From Clavibacter sp. A6099 (GTDB lineage: Bacteria > Actinomycetota > Actinomycetes > Actinomycetales > Microbacteriaceae): 64,000 bases of DNA. Made by a program: the position numbers and the translations under genes. Shown piece by piece: positions 16,114 through 23,798 of the stretch (position 1 is its first letter; the number at the start of each line of letters is the position of its first letter). Where the stretch lies: assembly GCF_021919125.1 (NCBI RefSeq), contig NZ_CP083439.1:3038001-3102000 (forward strand). Direction: 5' to 3'. A model generated the notes under the pieces. It worked only from the letters and a program-made list of their open reading frames with translations. It had not been told where the DNA came from and made no database searches.

Positions 16114-17066
16114 CGGGCGCACCCCGCGTGATCCTCGGCGCGCGACCGATCGGAGGGGATCGCGTCCGCACCGCCCGCCAGCACGCGCTCGACGATCTCG
16201 CCGAGCCCGGGCTCGACGACCGTGAGGCGGGGCTGCGGCACGGCGGCGAGCACGAGCCCGGCGACGACGTCGGAGCGGTCGGTGTCGATGACCCACCGGA
16301 TCCGCTCGAGGCCGTGCGGCTCCTCCCCCGCCTCGGGCACCGCGCCGGACGATCGCAGGCGCCGCGCCTCGGCGACGGTCGCGTCGAAGCCGACCCGACG
16401 GACACCGGCCAGCCCGCGGAAGTCGGCGGCGGTCCAGTGGCCGACGACCCTCCCGTGGTCGAGGCAGACGACGGTGTCGGCGAGCGCCGCGACCTCCTCC
16501 ATGTCGTGCGAGGCGAGGAGCACCGTGCGCCCGGAGTCGCGGACCGCGGCGATGGCGTCGCGCACGGCGGCTCGACCCGGGATGTCGAGGGCCGCCGACG
16601 GCTCGTCGAGCACCACGACGGGCGTGCCCGCACCGACCACGCACGCGAGCGCGACCCGCCGCCGCTCGCCGCCGCTGAGGCCGCCCGTCTGACGCGACGC
16701 GAGCCGGTCGAGGTCGAAGCGGTCGATGGCCGCGGCCGGCGTGAGCGCGGCGGCGTGCGGCACGAGGGCGAGCGCCAGCACCTCGCGGACGGTGAGGTAC
16801 TCGGGGAAGGCGAGCGCCTGGGGCATGACCGCGACGAGCGCCGCCGTGGGGCCGCCGCGACGCACGTCGTGGCCGAGCACGCGCGCGCGGCCTGCATCCG
16901 GGCGCCGGGTGGCGGTGAGCACGTCGATGGCTGTGGTCTTGCCGGATCCGTTCGGCCCGAGCAGCGCGTGCACGAGCCCCGGCGCGAGGGAGAAGGACGC
17001 GGCGTCGAGCGCGCGCGTCCGGCCGAAGGCGCGGGTGATCCCCTCGAGCTCGATGGCGTCAGTCAT
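16110..17066 (-). CDS. ABC transporter ATPase of the azole-peptide (TOMM) operon
   Basis: This 318-residue ATPase has Walker A GPNGSGKTT (near 37), signature LSGGERRRVALA, Walker B VVVLDEPSAALD and switch His in ASHD. A C-terminal extension of about 100 residues follows, as in DrrA/CcmA-type drug exporters. It starts inside the end of the SagB-type dehydrogenase gene (8-nt overlap) and its stop overlaps the permease start, so the export pair is translationally coupled to the modification enzymes. Confidence 0.92.
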   Translation of the reverse strand: MTDAIELEGITRAFGRTRALDAASFSLAPGLVHALLGPNGSGKTTAIDVLTATRRPDAGRARVLGHDVRRGGPTAALVAVMPQALAFPEYLTVREVLALALVPHAAALTPAAAIDRFDLDRLASRQTGGLSGGERRRVALACVVGAGTPVVVLDEPSAALDIPGRAAVRDAIAAVRDSGRTVLLASHDMEEVAALADTVVCLDHGRVVGHWTAADFRGLAGVRRVGFDATVAEARRLRSSGAVPEAGEEPHGLERIRWVIDTDRSDVVAGLVLAAVPQPRLTVVEPGLGEIVERVLAGGADAIPSDRSRAEDHAGCAR

Positions 17067-18027
17067 GGGATGCCTCCTCCGCGGCGAAGCGGCGCGCACC
17101 CGGCTCCGCCCCGCCGAACGAGATCGCGTAGAGGGACGACTGCGTCACCCCGTCGAGCCCGAGCACCGCGTCGAGCTCGTGGTCGACGAAGCCGACCCAG
17201 CCCAGCACCGGCAGGCCCAGCGCGGTCGCGACCAGGAGCGCGTTCTGCCCGACGTGACCCGCTTCCAGCAGGGTGAGCCGGTAGCCCCGCAGCCCGTACT
17301 TGCAGCGCGAGCGCTCGAAGCTGCCCGTGATGACGACGGTGACCGCGGCCGTCTCGGGGATCGGCGCCATGAGCGACGGCGCCGCGCGGCGGAACCGCGC
17401 GAGCCGCCCGTCGCGGTCGAGCCCGGACACGTCGACGAGCGTCTCCTCCAGCGGGTCGAGCTGGTGGATCCCCCGCTCGAGCCCCACGACCGACCGCGCG
17501 ACCACGTGCAGGTCGAGCGGATACAGCCCGCCACCCGAGGGCACGAACCGTCCGGGCGTCCCATCGCCACGCGGCCCGTAGGCGAGGCGCAGCACGGTGG
17601 CCAGCTCGGCCAGCTGGACCGGCCGCCCGAGCGTGCGCGGCTCGGCCGACCGGCGCGCCGCCAGCGTCGCGCCCAGCTCGTGCCGCAGCGGGAGGGCGCG
17701 CGGCAGGGGCACCGCCGGGAGCAGCCGCGGCGCGGAGGTGGCCCCACCCGGACCGGCATCCGCGACGCCCTGCGCCTCCTTCGCCATCTGGTGCGCGTAC
17801 CGCACGTCGGTCCAGCCGGGGTGGGTGATCCTCGTGATCTTCGACGCCTCGTGGAAGTCCTCCGCGGCGTCGCCCGCCGGCCGGTCGACGGCGCCCCCGA
17901 CGCTGAAGATCGGCCCCACGCTCCCGAGGGAGCGCGCGGACGCGGGGGTGGCGGGATCCGCCCCCGCGGACGGACCCGTCGGGGCCTCCGTCCGGTCGGG
18001 GGTGGCGTCGGTCTCGATGGTGCTCAT
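17059..18027 (-). CDS. SagB-type dehydrogenase (azoline oxidase)
   Basis: FMN-dependent SagB/McbC dehydrogenases oxidise thiazoline and (methyl)oxazoline rings to aromatic azoles. The 322-residue protein has a low-complexity N-terminus of about 45 residues, then the nitroreductase-like domain: RFVPSGGGLYPLDLHVV, the conserved Lys-Tyr in RCKYGLRGYRLTLLEAGHVGQNALL (established as catalytically important in McbC-type enzymes), and GFVDHELDAVLGLDG near the end. A strong AGGAGG lies 6 nt before ATG 18027. It follows the YcaO gene by 58 nt. Confidence 0.93.
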   Translation of the reverse strand: MSTIETDATPDRTEAPTGPSAGADPATPASARSLGSVGPIFSVGGAVDRPAGDAAEDFHEASKITRITHPGWTDVRYAHQMAKEAQGVADAGPGGATSAPRLLPAVPLPRALPLRHELGATLAARRSAEPRTLGRPVQLAELATVLRLAYGPRGDGTPGRFVPSGGGLYPLDLHVVARSVVGLERGIHQLDPLEETLVDVSGLDRDGRLARFRRAAPSLMAPIPETAAVTVVITGSFERSRCKYGLRGYRLTLLEAGHVGQNALLVATALGLPVLGWVGFVDHELDAVLGLDGVTQSSLYAISFGGAEPGARRFAAEEASHD

Positions 18028-18085
18028 GGGATCCTCCTGGTGCGACGGGCGCTGGGACGGCTGCGGGGACGGGCGGTGCCGCACG

Positions 18086-19348
18086 TCACGGGAACGGGTG
18101 CGGGACGTGGACGAGGTCGGCCGGCCCGTCGATCGCGGGCCCGTCGCGCCACCGCCGGTAGAGCCTCGGATGCCCGAGGAACCGCGCGGCATGCACCACG
18201 TCGAGCGCCACGAGGTCGGGGCTCAGCGCGCGCACCACGTGGAAGCCGGCCGCGCGCACCTCGGGTGCCGTGATGTCCGCGAGCAGCACCTCGATGCCCT
18301 CGCGGTCGAGCCCGGCGACGACCTCCGCCCAGCTGTCCGGACCCCCGACGGCCACGACCCGCTCGTCCGAGGCGTCGAGCGCGGCCGTGAGCGGGCGCGC
18401 GGACGGGCGGCAGTGCAGCCGGATGTGGTCCTCGAACTCGACCACGTCCGCCGCGTCGATGGTCGGCTCCGCCAGCAGCCGCAGGCACCAGTTGTGCGTG
18501 TGCAGCGCCTCGCGGACCGCGTTGAGGATCGCCCGGTCGAGCCGGAAGTCGGCCGCGCAGCCGACCGCGACGCCGATGCGGTCGCTGCGCATGACCGCGA
18601 GCAGCACCGGCACGTCGGCCGCCGCGTCCAGCACTCGCACCGTGAACGACGCCCCGAACCGGCCGCACAGCTCCTCCAGGCGCTCGAGCTCCCGGAGCGT
18701 CGCGTCGGTCAGCCGGGAGCTGCCGCGCCAGTCGAAGGCCGGGGGCGTGGATCCGCGGAGCCACATGCGCTGGAACGCATCGCGCTCGATGAGCTCCAGC
18801 ACGGCACGGCCCGCGGCGAACCCGAAGTGCGGCCCCGCCGCGACGCCGGACGAGGTGGCCGGCTCCACGTGCGGCTCGCGGTGCCCGTCCGCGCGGTGCG
18901 GGTCGTCGAACACCACCATCTGCGCGGGCACGTGCACCGCGTCGCCCCGGTGCAGGGAGCGCGCCGGCATCCAGGTGAGGAGGTCGCCCGGCCGGGCGCG
19001 CTCGTAGTGGAAGGCCGGATCCTCGCGCTGCGTCGGGTGGAAGCGCTGGAAGGCGTCCGGCCCCACCTGCCGGGCGTCGGCGCCGAGGGGCGCGCGGAAG
19101 CCGCCGGGTGCGCCCGCGAGCGACATGCGCTCGACCGCCTCGCCGATGCACGACCTGCGCGCCTCCATCCGGGATCCGCCCGGCCCCATGCTGAAGCGCT
19201 CGGACTCCGTGCCGGTGAGGAACCCGGTGTCCGCGGAGCGGCCCGAGTACAGCGCGTCCGGGATGGCGTCGGGCGTGAAGGCCATGGGATTCGCGTGCTC
19301 CACGAGCCCCGTGTACGGGCTGACGACGCCCGCCCCGCCGCGGCTCAT
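18086..19348 (-). CDS. YcaO-type cyclodehydratase (TOMM)
   Basis: This 420-residue YcaO protein would use ATP to convert Cys, Ser and Thr of the precursor to azolines. Features seen: N-terminal GLVEHANPMAF, RRSCIGEAVERMSLA (the SxxxAxxE.. ATP-binding helix), GFAAGRAVLELIERDAFQRMW, and a C-terminus ending VHVPHPFP. That tail is the Pro-rich PxPxP type known to be important in azoline-forming YcaO enzymes, distinguishing it from thioamide or macroamidine YcaOs. ATG 19348 overlaps the stop of the ThiF-like partner. The two are separate proteins that normally work as a complex. Confidence 0.93.
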   Translation of the reverse strand: MSRGGAGVVSPYTGLVEHANPMAFTPDAIPDALYSGRSADTGFLTGTESERFSMGPGGSRMEARRSCIGEAVERMSLAGAPGGFRAPLGADARQVGPDAFQRFHPTQREDPAFHYERARPGDLLTWMPARSLHRGDAVHVPAQMVVFDDPHRADGHREPHVEPATSSGVAAGPHFGFAAGRAVLELIERDAFQRMWLRGSTPPAFDWRGSSRLTDATLRELERLEELCGRFGASFTVRVLDAAADVPVLLAVMRSDRIGVAVGCAADFRLDRAILNAVREALHTHNWCLRLLAEPTIDAADVVEFEDHIRLHCRPSARPLTAALDASDERVVAVGGPDSWAEVVAGLDREGIEVLLADITAPEVRAAGFHVVRALSPDLVALDVVHAARFLGHPRLYRRWRDGPAIDGPADLVHVPHPFP

Positions 19349-20256
19349 GCCCGCCACGGCGAGGCGATGCCGGCGTAGGGGCGGGGGCCGCACGTGCCGC
19401 ACCGCGCGACCCGGAACACGGCGTGCGCCTCCGCCTCCATGACCTTGGGCTCGATGACGAGCACGGTGCTGGCCACGAGCCAGTCGTGGGCGTGGATCCA
19501 CCGGGCGGCGTAGCGCGCGGCGAACCCGGCCGTGATGGCCTCGAGGCTCGGGTCGCGCGGCACGACGGCGACCGCGTCGGCCGCCGCGGCGTGATCCGCG
19601 GCGAACGGCGTGGTCGACGCCCAGCGCAGCGCGACGCACTCCAGGCACGGCCCCTCGCCGGGCACGACGACCGGCCCGACGAGCTGGAACCGGCCATCGA
19701 ACGGATGCACGGGGAGCCACGGGCGCCCCGCGGCGTGCATGCGCGCCCCGACCTCGCGGAGGACCGGCCGCGAGCCGACCGCGATGACCAGGTCGGCGTC
19801 GTGCTCGTCGCCGAGCTCGGCCGAGGGGAGGGCCTCCGCGAGGCCCGTGAGCAGCGACGGGATCATGTCGCCCACGAGCGCGACCCGCGCGGGCGATGCG
19901 GCGTCGCGCACGGGACCGAGCCCGGTGCGGTCGCCGCCGTTGCGCCGCGCCTCGTCGAGGACGTGCGCGAGCTCGTCGGGGACGGATCCCGCGGAGTCGG
20001 TCGGCGACCCGACCACGACATCGCGCAGCACGAGCTCGTCGACCAGGTGCGCCACGGCGGGGGCGTGCGCGGCGAAGGCCCGGTCGAGGTCCGCGCGGGT
20101 GAAGGGACGGGAGAGGAGGCGCGACACCGCGGAGACGGCATCGCCCGAGGGCAGCTGCAGGGAGACCAGCTCGCGACCGCCGAGGAGGTGGAGGGTGTCC
20201 TCCACCTCCCCGACGGCGTAGCGGGGACTCACCGAGTACGTGGTCGACGAATCCAT
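19345..20256 (-). CDS. TOMM leader-binding protein (ocin-ThiF-like, cyclodehydratase C partner)
   Basis: The 303-residue protein has an N-terminal winged-helix region able to bind the leader peptide (LVSLQLPSGDAVSAVSRLLSRPFTRADLDRAFA..), then an E1/ThiF-like Rossmann domain (VALVGDMIPSLLTGLAE). Two CxxC pairs, GPCLECVALR and RCGTCGPRP, fit the structural zinc site of ThiF-type proteins. In this family the protein lacks its own activation chemistry; it recruits the precursor to YcaO and activates it (established for TOMM pathways). It lies 10 nt after the precursor gene and overlaps the YcaO gene by 4 nt. Confidence 0.9.
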   Translation of the reverse strand: MDSSTTYSVSPRYAVGEVEDTLHLLGGRELVSLQLPSGDAVSAVSRLLSRPFTRADLDRAFAAHAPAVAHLVDELVLRDVVVGSPTDSAGSVPDELAHVLDEARRNGGDRTGLGPVRDAASPARVALVGDMIPSLLTGLAEALPSAELGDEHDADLVIAVGSRPVLREVGARMHAAGRPWLPVHPFDGRFQLVGPVVVPGEGPCLECVALRWASTTPFAADHAAAADAVAVVPRDPSLEAITAGFAARYAARWIHAHDWLVASTVLVIEPKVMEAEAHAVFRVARCGTCGPRPYAGIASPWRA

Positions 20257-20266
20257 GCGGGGGCGA

Positions 20267-20497
20267 TCAGCGCTGCTGCTGCCGGCCGTTGCCGCTCGAC
20301 GAGCACGTCGTGCTGCAGCACAGGGTGACGTCGCCCATCACGATCTCCTCCTCCGCGCCGCGGTGCGTGATGGTGAAGCCGAAGGCCTCCGCCAGCAGCG
20401 CGTCCGACGCCGCGTCGCCTGCGGCCGCCGGGGCGACCTCGGGCACGGTGGTGGGCAGCAGCTGAGCCGGGGCCGCCGTTTCCATGAGCAGTGACAT
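20267..20497 (-). CDS. Azole-peptide (TOMM/LAP) precursor peptide
   Basis: A 76-residue peptide opens the RiPP operon. Residues 1-55 make an acidic, Ala-rich leader with a hydrophobic helix-like patch LLAEAFGFTITHRGAEEEIVM. The tail DVTLCCSTTCSSSGNGRQQQR carries nine contiguous cyclisable residues (C60 to S68) plus Thr58 and ends Gly/Gln/Arg. A likely cleavage point is near MG-DV (54-57), an inference. ATG 20497 has an AGAGGAAGG site 6 nt upstream; the upstream frame is unrelated. The core resembles streptolysin-type Cys/Ser/Thr runs, not the RCTCTT plantazolicin core, and I do not recognise it as a described product. Confidence 0.88.
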   Translation of the reverse strand: MSLLMETAAPAQLLPTTVPEVAPAAAGDAASDALLAEAFGFTITHRGAEEEIVMGDVTLCCSTTCSSSGNGRQQQR

Positions 20498-20657
20498 TGC
20501 CGTTCCTTCCTCTGGGTGGGTGGGACGACGCCTTTCTAGCACGATCCTCCGTGCCCTGGGCAGATGCGCATCACCTGTTGACAACGCATCCGCGAGGCGG
20601 CACGATCCGCCCGCGTCGAGGCGGCCCGGGTCGGATCCGACGCGTACCCTGGAGCCC
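20498..20657. other. Divergent promoter region of the RiPP operon and yqaJ-like gene
   Basis: This 160-bp gap must hold the operon promoter. On the plus strand TTGACA (20578-20583) is followed after 17 nt by CACGAT, a plausible promoter for the YqaJ gene. On the minus strand TTGTCA (20584-20579) overlaps it, but no good -10 lies at standard spacing. The next AT-rich block is GCTAGAAAGG at 20540-20531. Confidence 0.4.
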
Positions 20658-21332
20658 GTGACGGACGAGATGCTGGCCTTCCCCTGGGAGGACGACCTCG
20701 CCCCCGCAGCGCCCGCGCCGCCTCCTCCCCCGCCGCACCTGACGCGCATCGTCGCCCACTCGTCGGATCGCGTCGCCTGGCTCCGCGCCCGCAGCTTCGG
20801 CATCACCGCGACCGACGTCGCGCGCCTCGCGACCGACGCGTCGCTGCAGGCCGTCGCGCTCGAGAAGCTCTACGGATCCGGCTTCGGCGGCAACCGCTAC
20901 ACCGACCACGGCCGGGAGCGCGAGCCCGAGATCGCCCGCTGGGTCGAGGCCGAGCACGGCATCGTCCCGAGCGCGCACCTGTTCCACGCGGAGGGCCAGC
21001 GCCGTCACCTGGCGACCCCCGACGGCGTGGGGCTGCGGGCCGACGGCCGGCTCGAGCTCGCCGAGATCAAGACGACCGCGAAGCCGTGGCGCAGCGTCCC
21101 GCGCAACTACCTGCGGCAGATCTGGTGGCAGCAGTACGTCCTCGGCGCCGAGCGCTCGCTCATCGTCTGGGAGCAGCACGTGGACTTCGTGCCCGTGCAC
21201 GACATCCCGAAGTGGAAGTGGATCGACCGCGACGAGGCCGAGATCGCCGCGCTGGTGGCGCGCGCGAACGACCTCATCGCGCTCATCGTGCGGATGGCGA
21301 ACGCGCCGGCCGGAGCACGCGGCCTGGCCTGA
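20658..21332 (+). CDS. YqaJ-like (lambda-exonuclease fold) recombinase nuclease
   Basis: This 224-residue PD-(D/E)XK nuclease of the YqaJ/lambda-exonuclease type has the motifs SFGITATDVARLATD, YTDHGREREPEIARWVE (Glu ligand), TPDGVGLRADGRLELAEIKTTAKPW (catalytic D..ExK) and LRQIWWQQYVLG. In phages these digest or anneal double-stranded ends. The protein also occurs as a stand-alone chromosomal gene, and no other phage genes are here. GTG 20658 follows GGAG by only 3 nt; ATG 20670 is an alternative start. It is divergent from the RiPP precursor and not obviously connected to it. Confidence 0.85.
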   Translation: MTDEMLAFPWEDDLAPAAPAPPPPPPHLTRIVAHSSDRVAWLRARSFGITATDVARLATDASLQAVALEKLYGSGFGGNRYTDHGREREPEIARWVEAEHGIVPSAHLFHAEGQRRHLATPDGVGLRADGRLELAEIKTTAKPWRSVPRNYLRQIWWQQYVLGAERSLIVWEQHVDFVPVHDIPKWKWIDRDEAEIAALVARANDLIALIVRMANAPAGARGLA

Positions 21333-21513
21333 CCCGCGCCGCCTCGTCGCACGGGCGCCGCGCGCGGTCCGCCGCCATCGACGAGTGCCCTCGCGCATTC
21401 TTCTCGCCCGGGGAACACCGCGGAAACACGCCCGACTCACTCGGCGGCTTCACTGGACGAGCGGGGGCAGGTGGGATCCACCATGTCGCCGCGTTCCGAG
21501 GAGGGGTCGCACG

Positions 21514-22566
21514 ATGAGCCAGGTCGTCCAGTCGAGAGCCGGCGTCGCCGCCGCCGCCGAGCGGGATCGAGCGGCTGCCGCCGTCGCCCTGGCGCCCCAC
21601 GGGGAGACGATGCGCGCGGTCGTCGTCACGGAGACCGGAGGGCCGGACGTGCTGCACCTCGCCGACGTCCCGGTGCCGCACCGCCTCGACTCGGAGGTGC
21701 TCGTGAAGGTCGTCGCCGCGGGCGTGAACCCCATCGACCTCCGGCTCCGCGCCGGCGAGCCGGGCGGCCCGACCCTCGGCGTCCTGCCCGCGGTGCTCGG
21801 CCGCGACTTCAGCGGCGTCGTCGTCGAGTCGCCCTACGAGGACCACGCGCTGCATCCGGGCGACGAGGTGTTCGGCCTCGCGATGGTGCCGCGGATGCCC
21901 GGCAGCTACGCCCCCTACATCGCCGTCCCGAGCGTGAGCCTCGCCAGGAAGCCCGCGCGCCTCTCGCACGTGGAGGCCGCGGCGACGCCCGTGAGCGCCC
22001 TCACCGCCTGGGGCATGGTCGTCGACATCGGCAGGGCGCACGAGGGCCAGGTCGTCCTGATCCACGCGGGAGCGGGCGGCGTCGGCCACTTCGCCGTGCA
22101 GTTCGCGCGCCACTTCGGCGCCCGGGTCGTCGCGACGGGCTCGCCCCGCAACGTCGACTGGCTGGCGGAGCTCGGCGCCGACGAGGTCATCGACCGCTCG
22201 CAGGTGCGATTCGAGGACGTGCTCGCCGACGTGGACGTGGTGATCGACCTGGTCGGCAACTGCACGGACGACACCGGCACCCGCTCGCTCCAGGTCCTCC
22301 GTCGTGGCGGCCTCCTCGTCAGCGCTCCCGTGCGCGGCTGGCCGACCCTCGTGCAGGACGCGGCCGCGGTCGGCGTGCGCGCCACCCACTACGAGGTCGC
22401 GCCCGACGGGCAGAAGCTCGCCGTGATCTCCCGGCTGCTGGAGTCCGGCGACATCAAGGTCTACGTCGACGAGGTCTTCGACCTGGAGGACGCCGCCGAG
22501 GCGCACCGCCACATGGAGAGCGGGCACGCCCGCGGCAAGGTCGTCCTCAACGTGGCGCGGGGCTGA
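21514..22566 (+). CDS. NADP-dependent quinone oxidoreductase (zinc-less MDR/QOR family)
   Basis: This 350-residue medium-chain dehydrogenase/reductase has a catalytic GroES-like domain beginning near residue 33 (MRAVVVTETGGPDVLHLADVP), a FSGVVV segment, and a Rossmann domain with the NADP-binding motif HAGAGGVGHFAVQFARHFGARVVAT. The structural-zinc cysteines of alcohol dehydrogenases are absent, so a quinone reductase or enone reductase role is likely. GAGGAGGGG precedes ATG 21514 at good spacing. Starting at the internal ATG near 21610 would give a length more usual for the family, so the N-terminus is somewhat uncertain. Confidence 0.86.
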   Translation: MSQVVQSRAGVAAAAERDRAAAAVALAPHGETMRAVVVTETGGPDVLHLADVPVPHRLDSEVLVKVVAAGVNPIDLRLRAGEPGGPTLGVLPAVLGRDFSGVVVESPYEDHALHPGDEVFGLAMVPRMPGSYAPYIAVPSVSLARKPARLSHVEAAATPVSALTAWGMVVDIGRAHEGQVVLIHAGAGGVGHFAVQFARHFGARVVATGSPRNVDWLAELGADEVIDRSQVRFEDVLADVDVVIDLVGNCTDDTGTRSLQVLRRGGLLVSAPVRGWPTLVQDAAAVGVRATHYEVAPDGQKLAVISRLLESGDIKVYVDEVFDLEDAAEAHRHMESGHARGKVVLNVARG

Positions 22567-22586
22567 CCCTCGCCCGCCGTGTCCGC

Positions 22587-23798
22587 TCAGCGCTCCAGCG
22601 CCTCCCGCAGCGCGTCGACGATCCGGGTCCCGCGGTCGTCGTCGGCCTCCATCCGGTTGGTGAGGAACGCGAAGCCGACCCGGTTCTCGACGTCGGCGAA
22701 GGCGACCTGGCCGCCGGCGCCGTCGTGGCCGAGGCTGCCGGGTCCGAGGTAGCGGCGCGCGGCCGAGTCGAGCTGGAAGCCCATGCCCCACCGTGGCCAC
22801 GGGCCCTGCACGTCGAACGCGGGCGGCTCGTCGCCGCCGGAGACGGGACGGGTCGCGAGGCGGATCGTGTCGTCGTGGAGCAGGCGCACGCCCGCGGTCT
22901 CCACGACCACGGACGACCAGACGGCGGCGAGCGCGTGGGCCGTGCCGATGCCGCCGGCGCCGGGGATCTCCGCCGCCTGCACGTCCGCACGGGAGAAGCC
23001 CGCGTCATCGCCCACGAGCTCCAGCGGCAGCGCCCCGCCGAGCGTGAGCGCGCGCAGCGGCAGGTCGGATCCGCCCGCCGCGACATCCGCGCGCTGCCGG
23101 GAGGTGAGCTCCCGCAGCGTCGTGCCCACGCGCATGCGCGCGACGCGCTCGCCGGCCTCGGGCGGGATCCCGATCCAGGCGTCCACCCCCAGCGGCCCGG
23201 TCGCGAGCGCCTGCAACCACGCGCCGGGCTTGAGCCCGGTGACCCTCCGCACGATCTCGCCCGTCAGCCAGCCGTGCGTGATGGCGTGGTACGCCCACGC
23301 GGTGCCCGGCTCCCATCTCGGCTCCTCCGCCGCGACGAGCGCGGTCGCGCGGTCCCAGTCGACGAGGGCGGACAGCGTCCAGTCCACCCGCGGCGCCGCG
23401 AGCCCGGCACGGTGCGCGAGCGCGTCCGCGACCCGGGTGCGCGCCTTGCCGGCGCGCCCGTACTCCGGCCACAGCTCGGCGACCGGCTGGTCGTAGCGAA
23501 GCCGCCCGTCCTGGACGAGGCGCGCGACCAGGATCGACATGACCCCCTTGGTCGCGGAGAACAGCACGCTCGGGGTGTCGAGCCCCCACGCGCGGCCGGT
23601 CACGTCGTCGGCGACGCCGCCCGCGAGGTCCACCACCACGTCGCCACGGCGCCGGATGGAGAGCGCGGCGCCCGTGCCGACGTCGGACGCGACGGCGTCC
23701 GCGAACGCGCGCCGCACGCCATCGAAGCCGGGCGCGACCCAGCCGACCACGCCGTCGACGCGCGTGCGGGCGCCGGCACCGGCGCCCGCGCCGGTCAT
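22587..23798 (-). CDS. Serine hydrolase of the beta-lactamase/class C penicillin-binding family
   Basis: The 403-residue protein has the class C motifs: Ser-x-x-Lys in LFSATKGVMS (near residue 85), the Tyr-containing WAYHAITHGWLTGEIV, and a C-terminal GHDGAGGQVAFAD corresponding to the HxG box. No signal peptide is visible, which suggests an intracellular esterase or peptidase instead of a cell-wall enzyme. It is the last gene of the sugar importer operon; its ATG overlaps the stop of the glycosidase gene. Removal of an acyl or ester group from the imported glycan is possible but unproven. Confidence 0.87.
   Translation of the reverse strand: MTGAGAGAGARTRVDGVVGWVAPGFDGVRRAFADAVASDVGTGAALSIRRRGDVVVDLAGGVADDVTGRAWGLDTPSVLFSATKGVMSILVARLVQDGRLRYDQPVAELWPEYGRAGKARTRVADALAHRAGLAAPRVDWTLSALVDWDRATALVAAEEPRWEPGTAWAYHAITHGWLTGEIVRRVTGLKPGAWLQALATGPLGVDAWIGIPPEAGERVARMRVGTTLRELTSRQRADVAAGGSDLPLRALTLGGALPLELVGDDAGFSRADVQAAEIPGAGGIGTAHALAAVWSSVVVETAGVRLLHDDTIRLATRPVSGGDEPPAFDVQGPWPRWGMGFQLDSAARRYLGPGSLGHDGAGGQVAFADVENRVGFAFLTNRMEADDDRGTRIVDALREALER

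Noticed and set aside
20267-20497. Plantazolicin-type precursor
   Set aside because: The core lacks the RCTCTT...SSSS arrangement of plantazolicin; the Cys/Ser/Thr run and tail differ.
20267-20497. Thiopeptide precursor
   Set aside because: No dehydratase or pyridine-forming enzyme is in the operon.
20658-21332. Prophage remnant around the YqaJ nuclease
   Set aside because: No integrase, capsid, terminase or att-like repeat is nearby.
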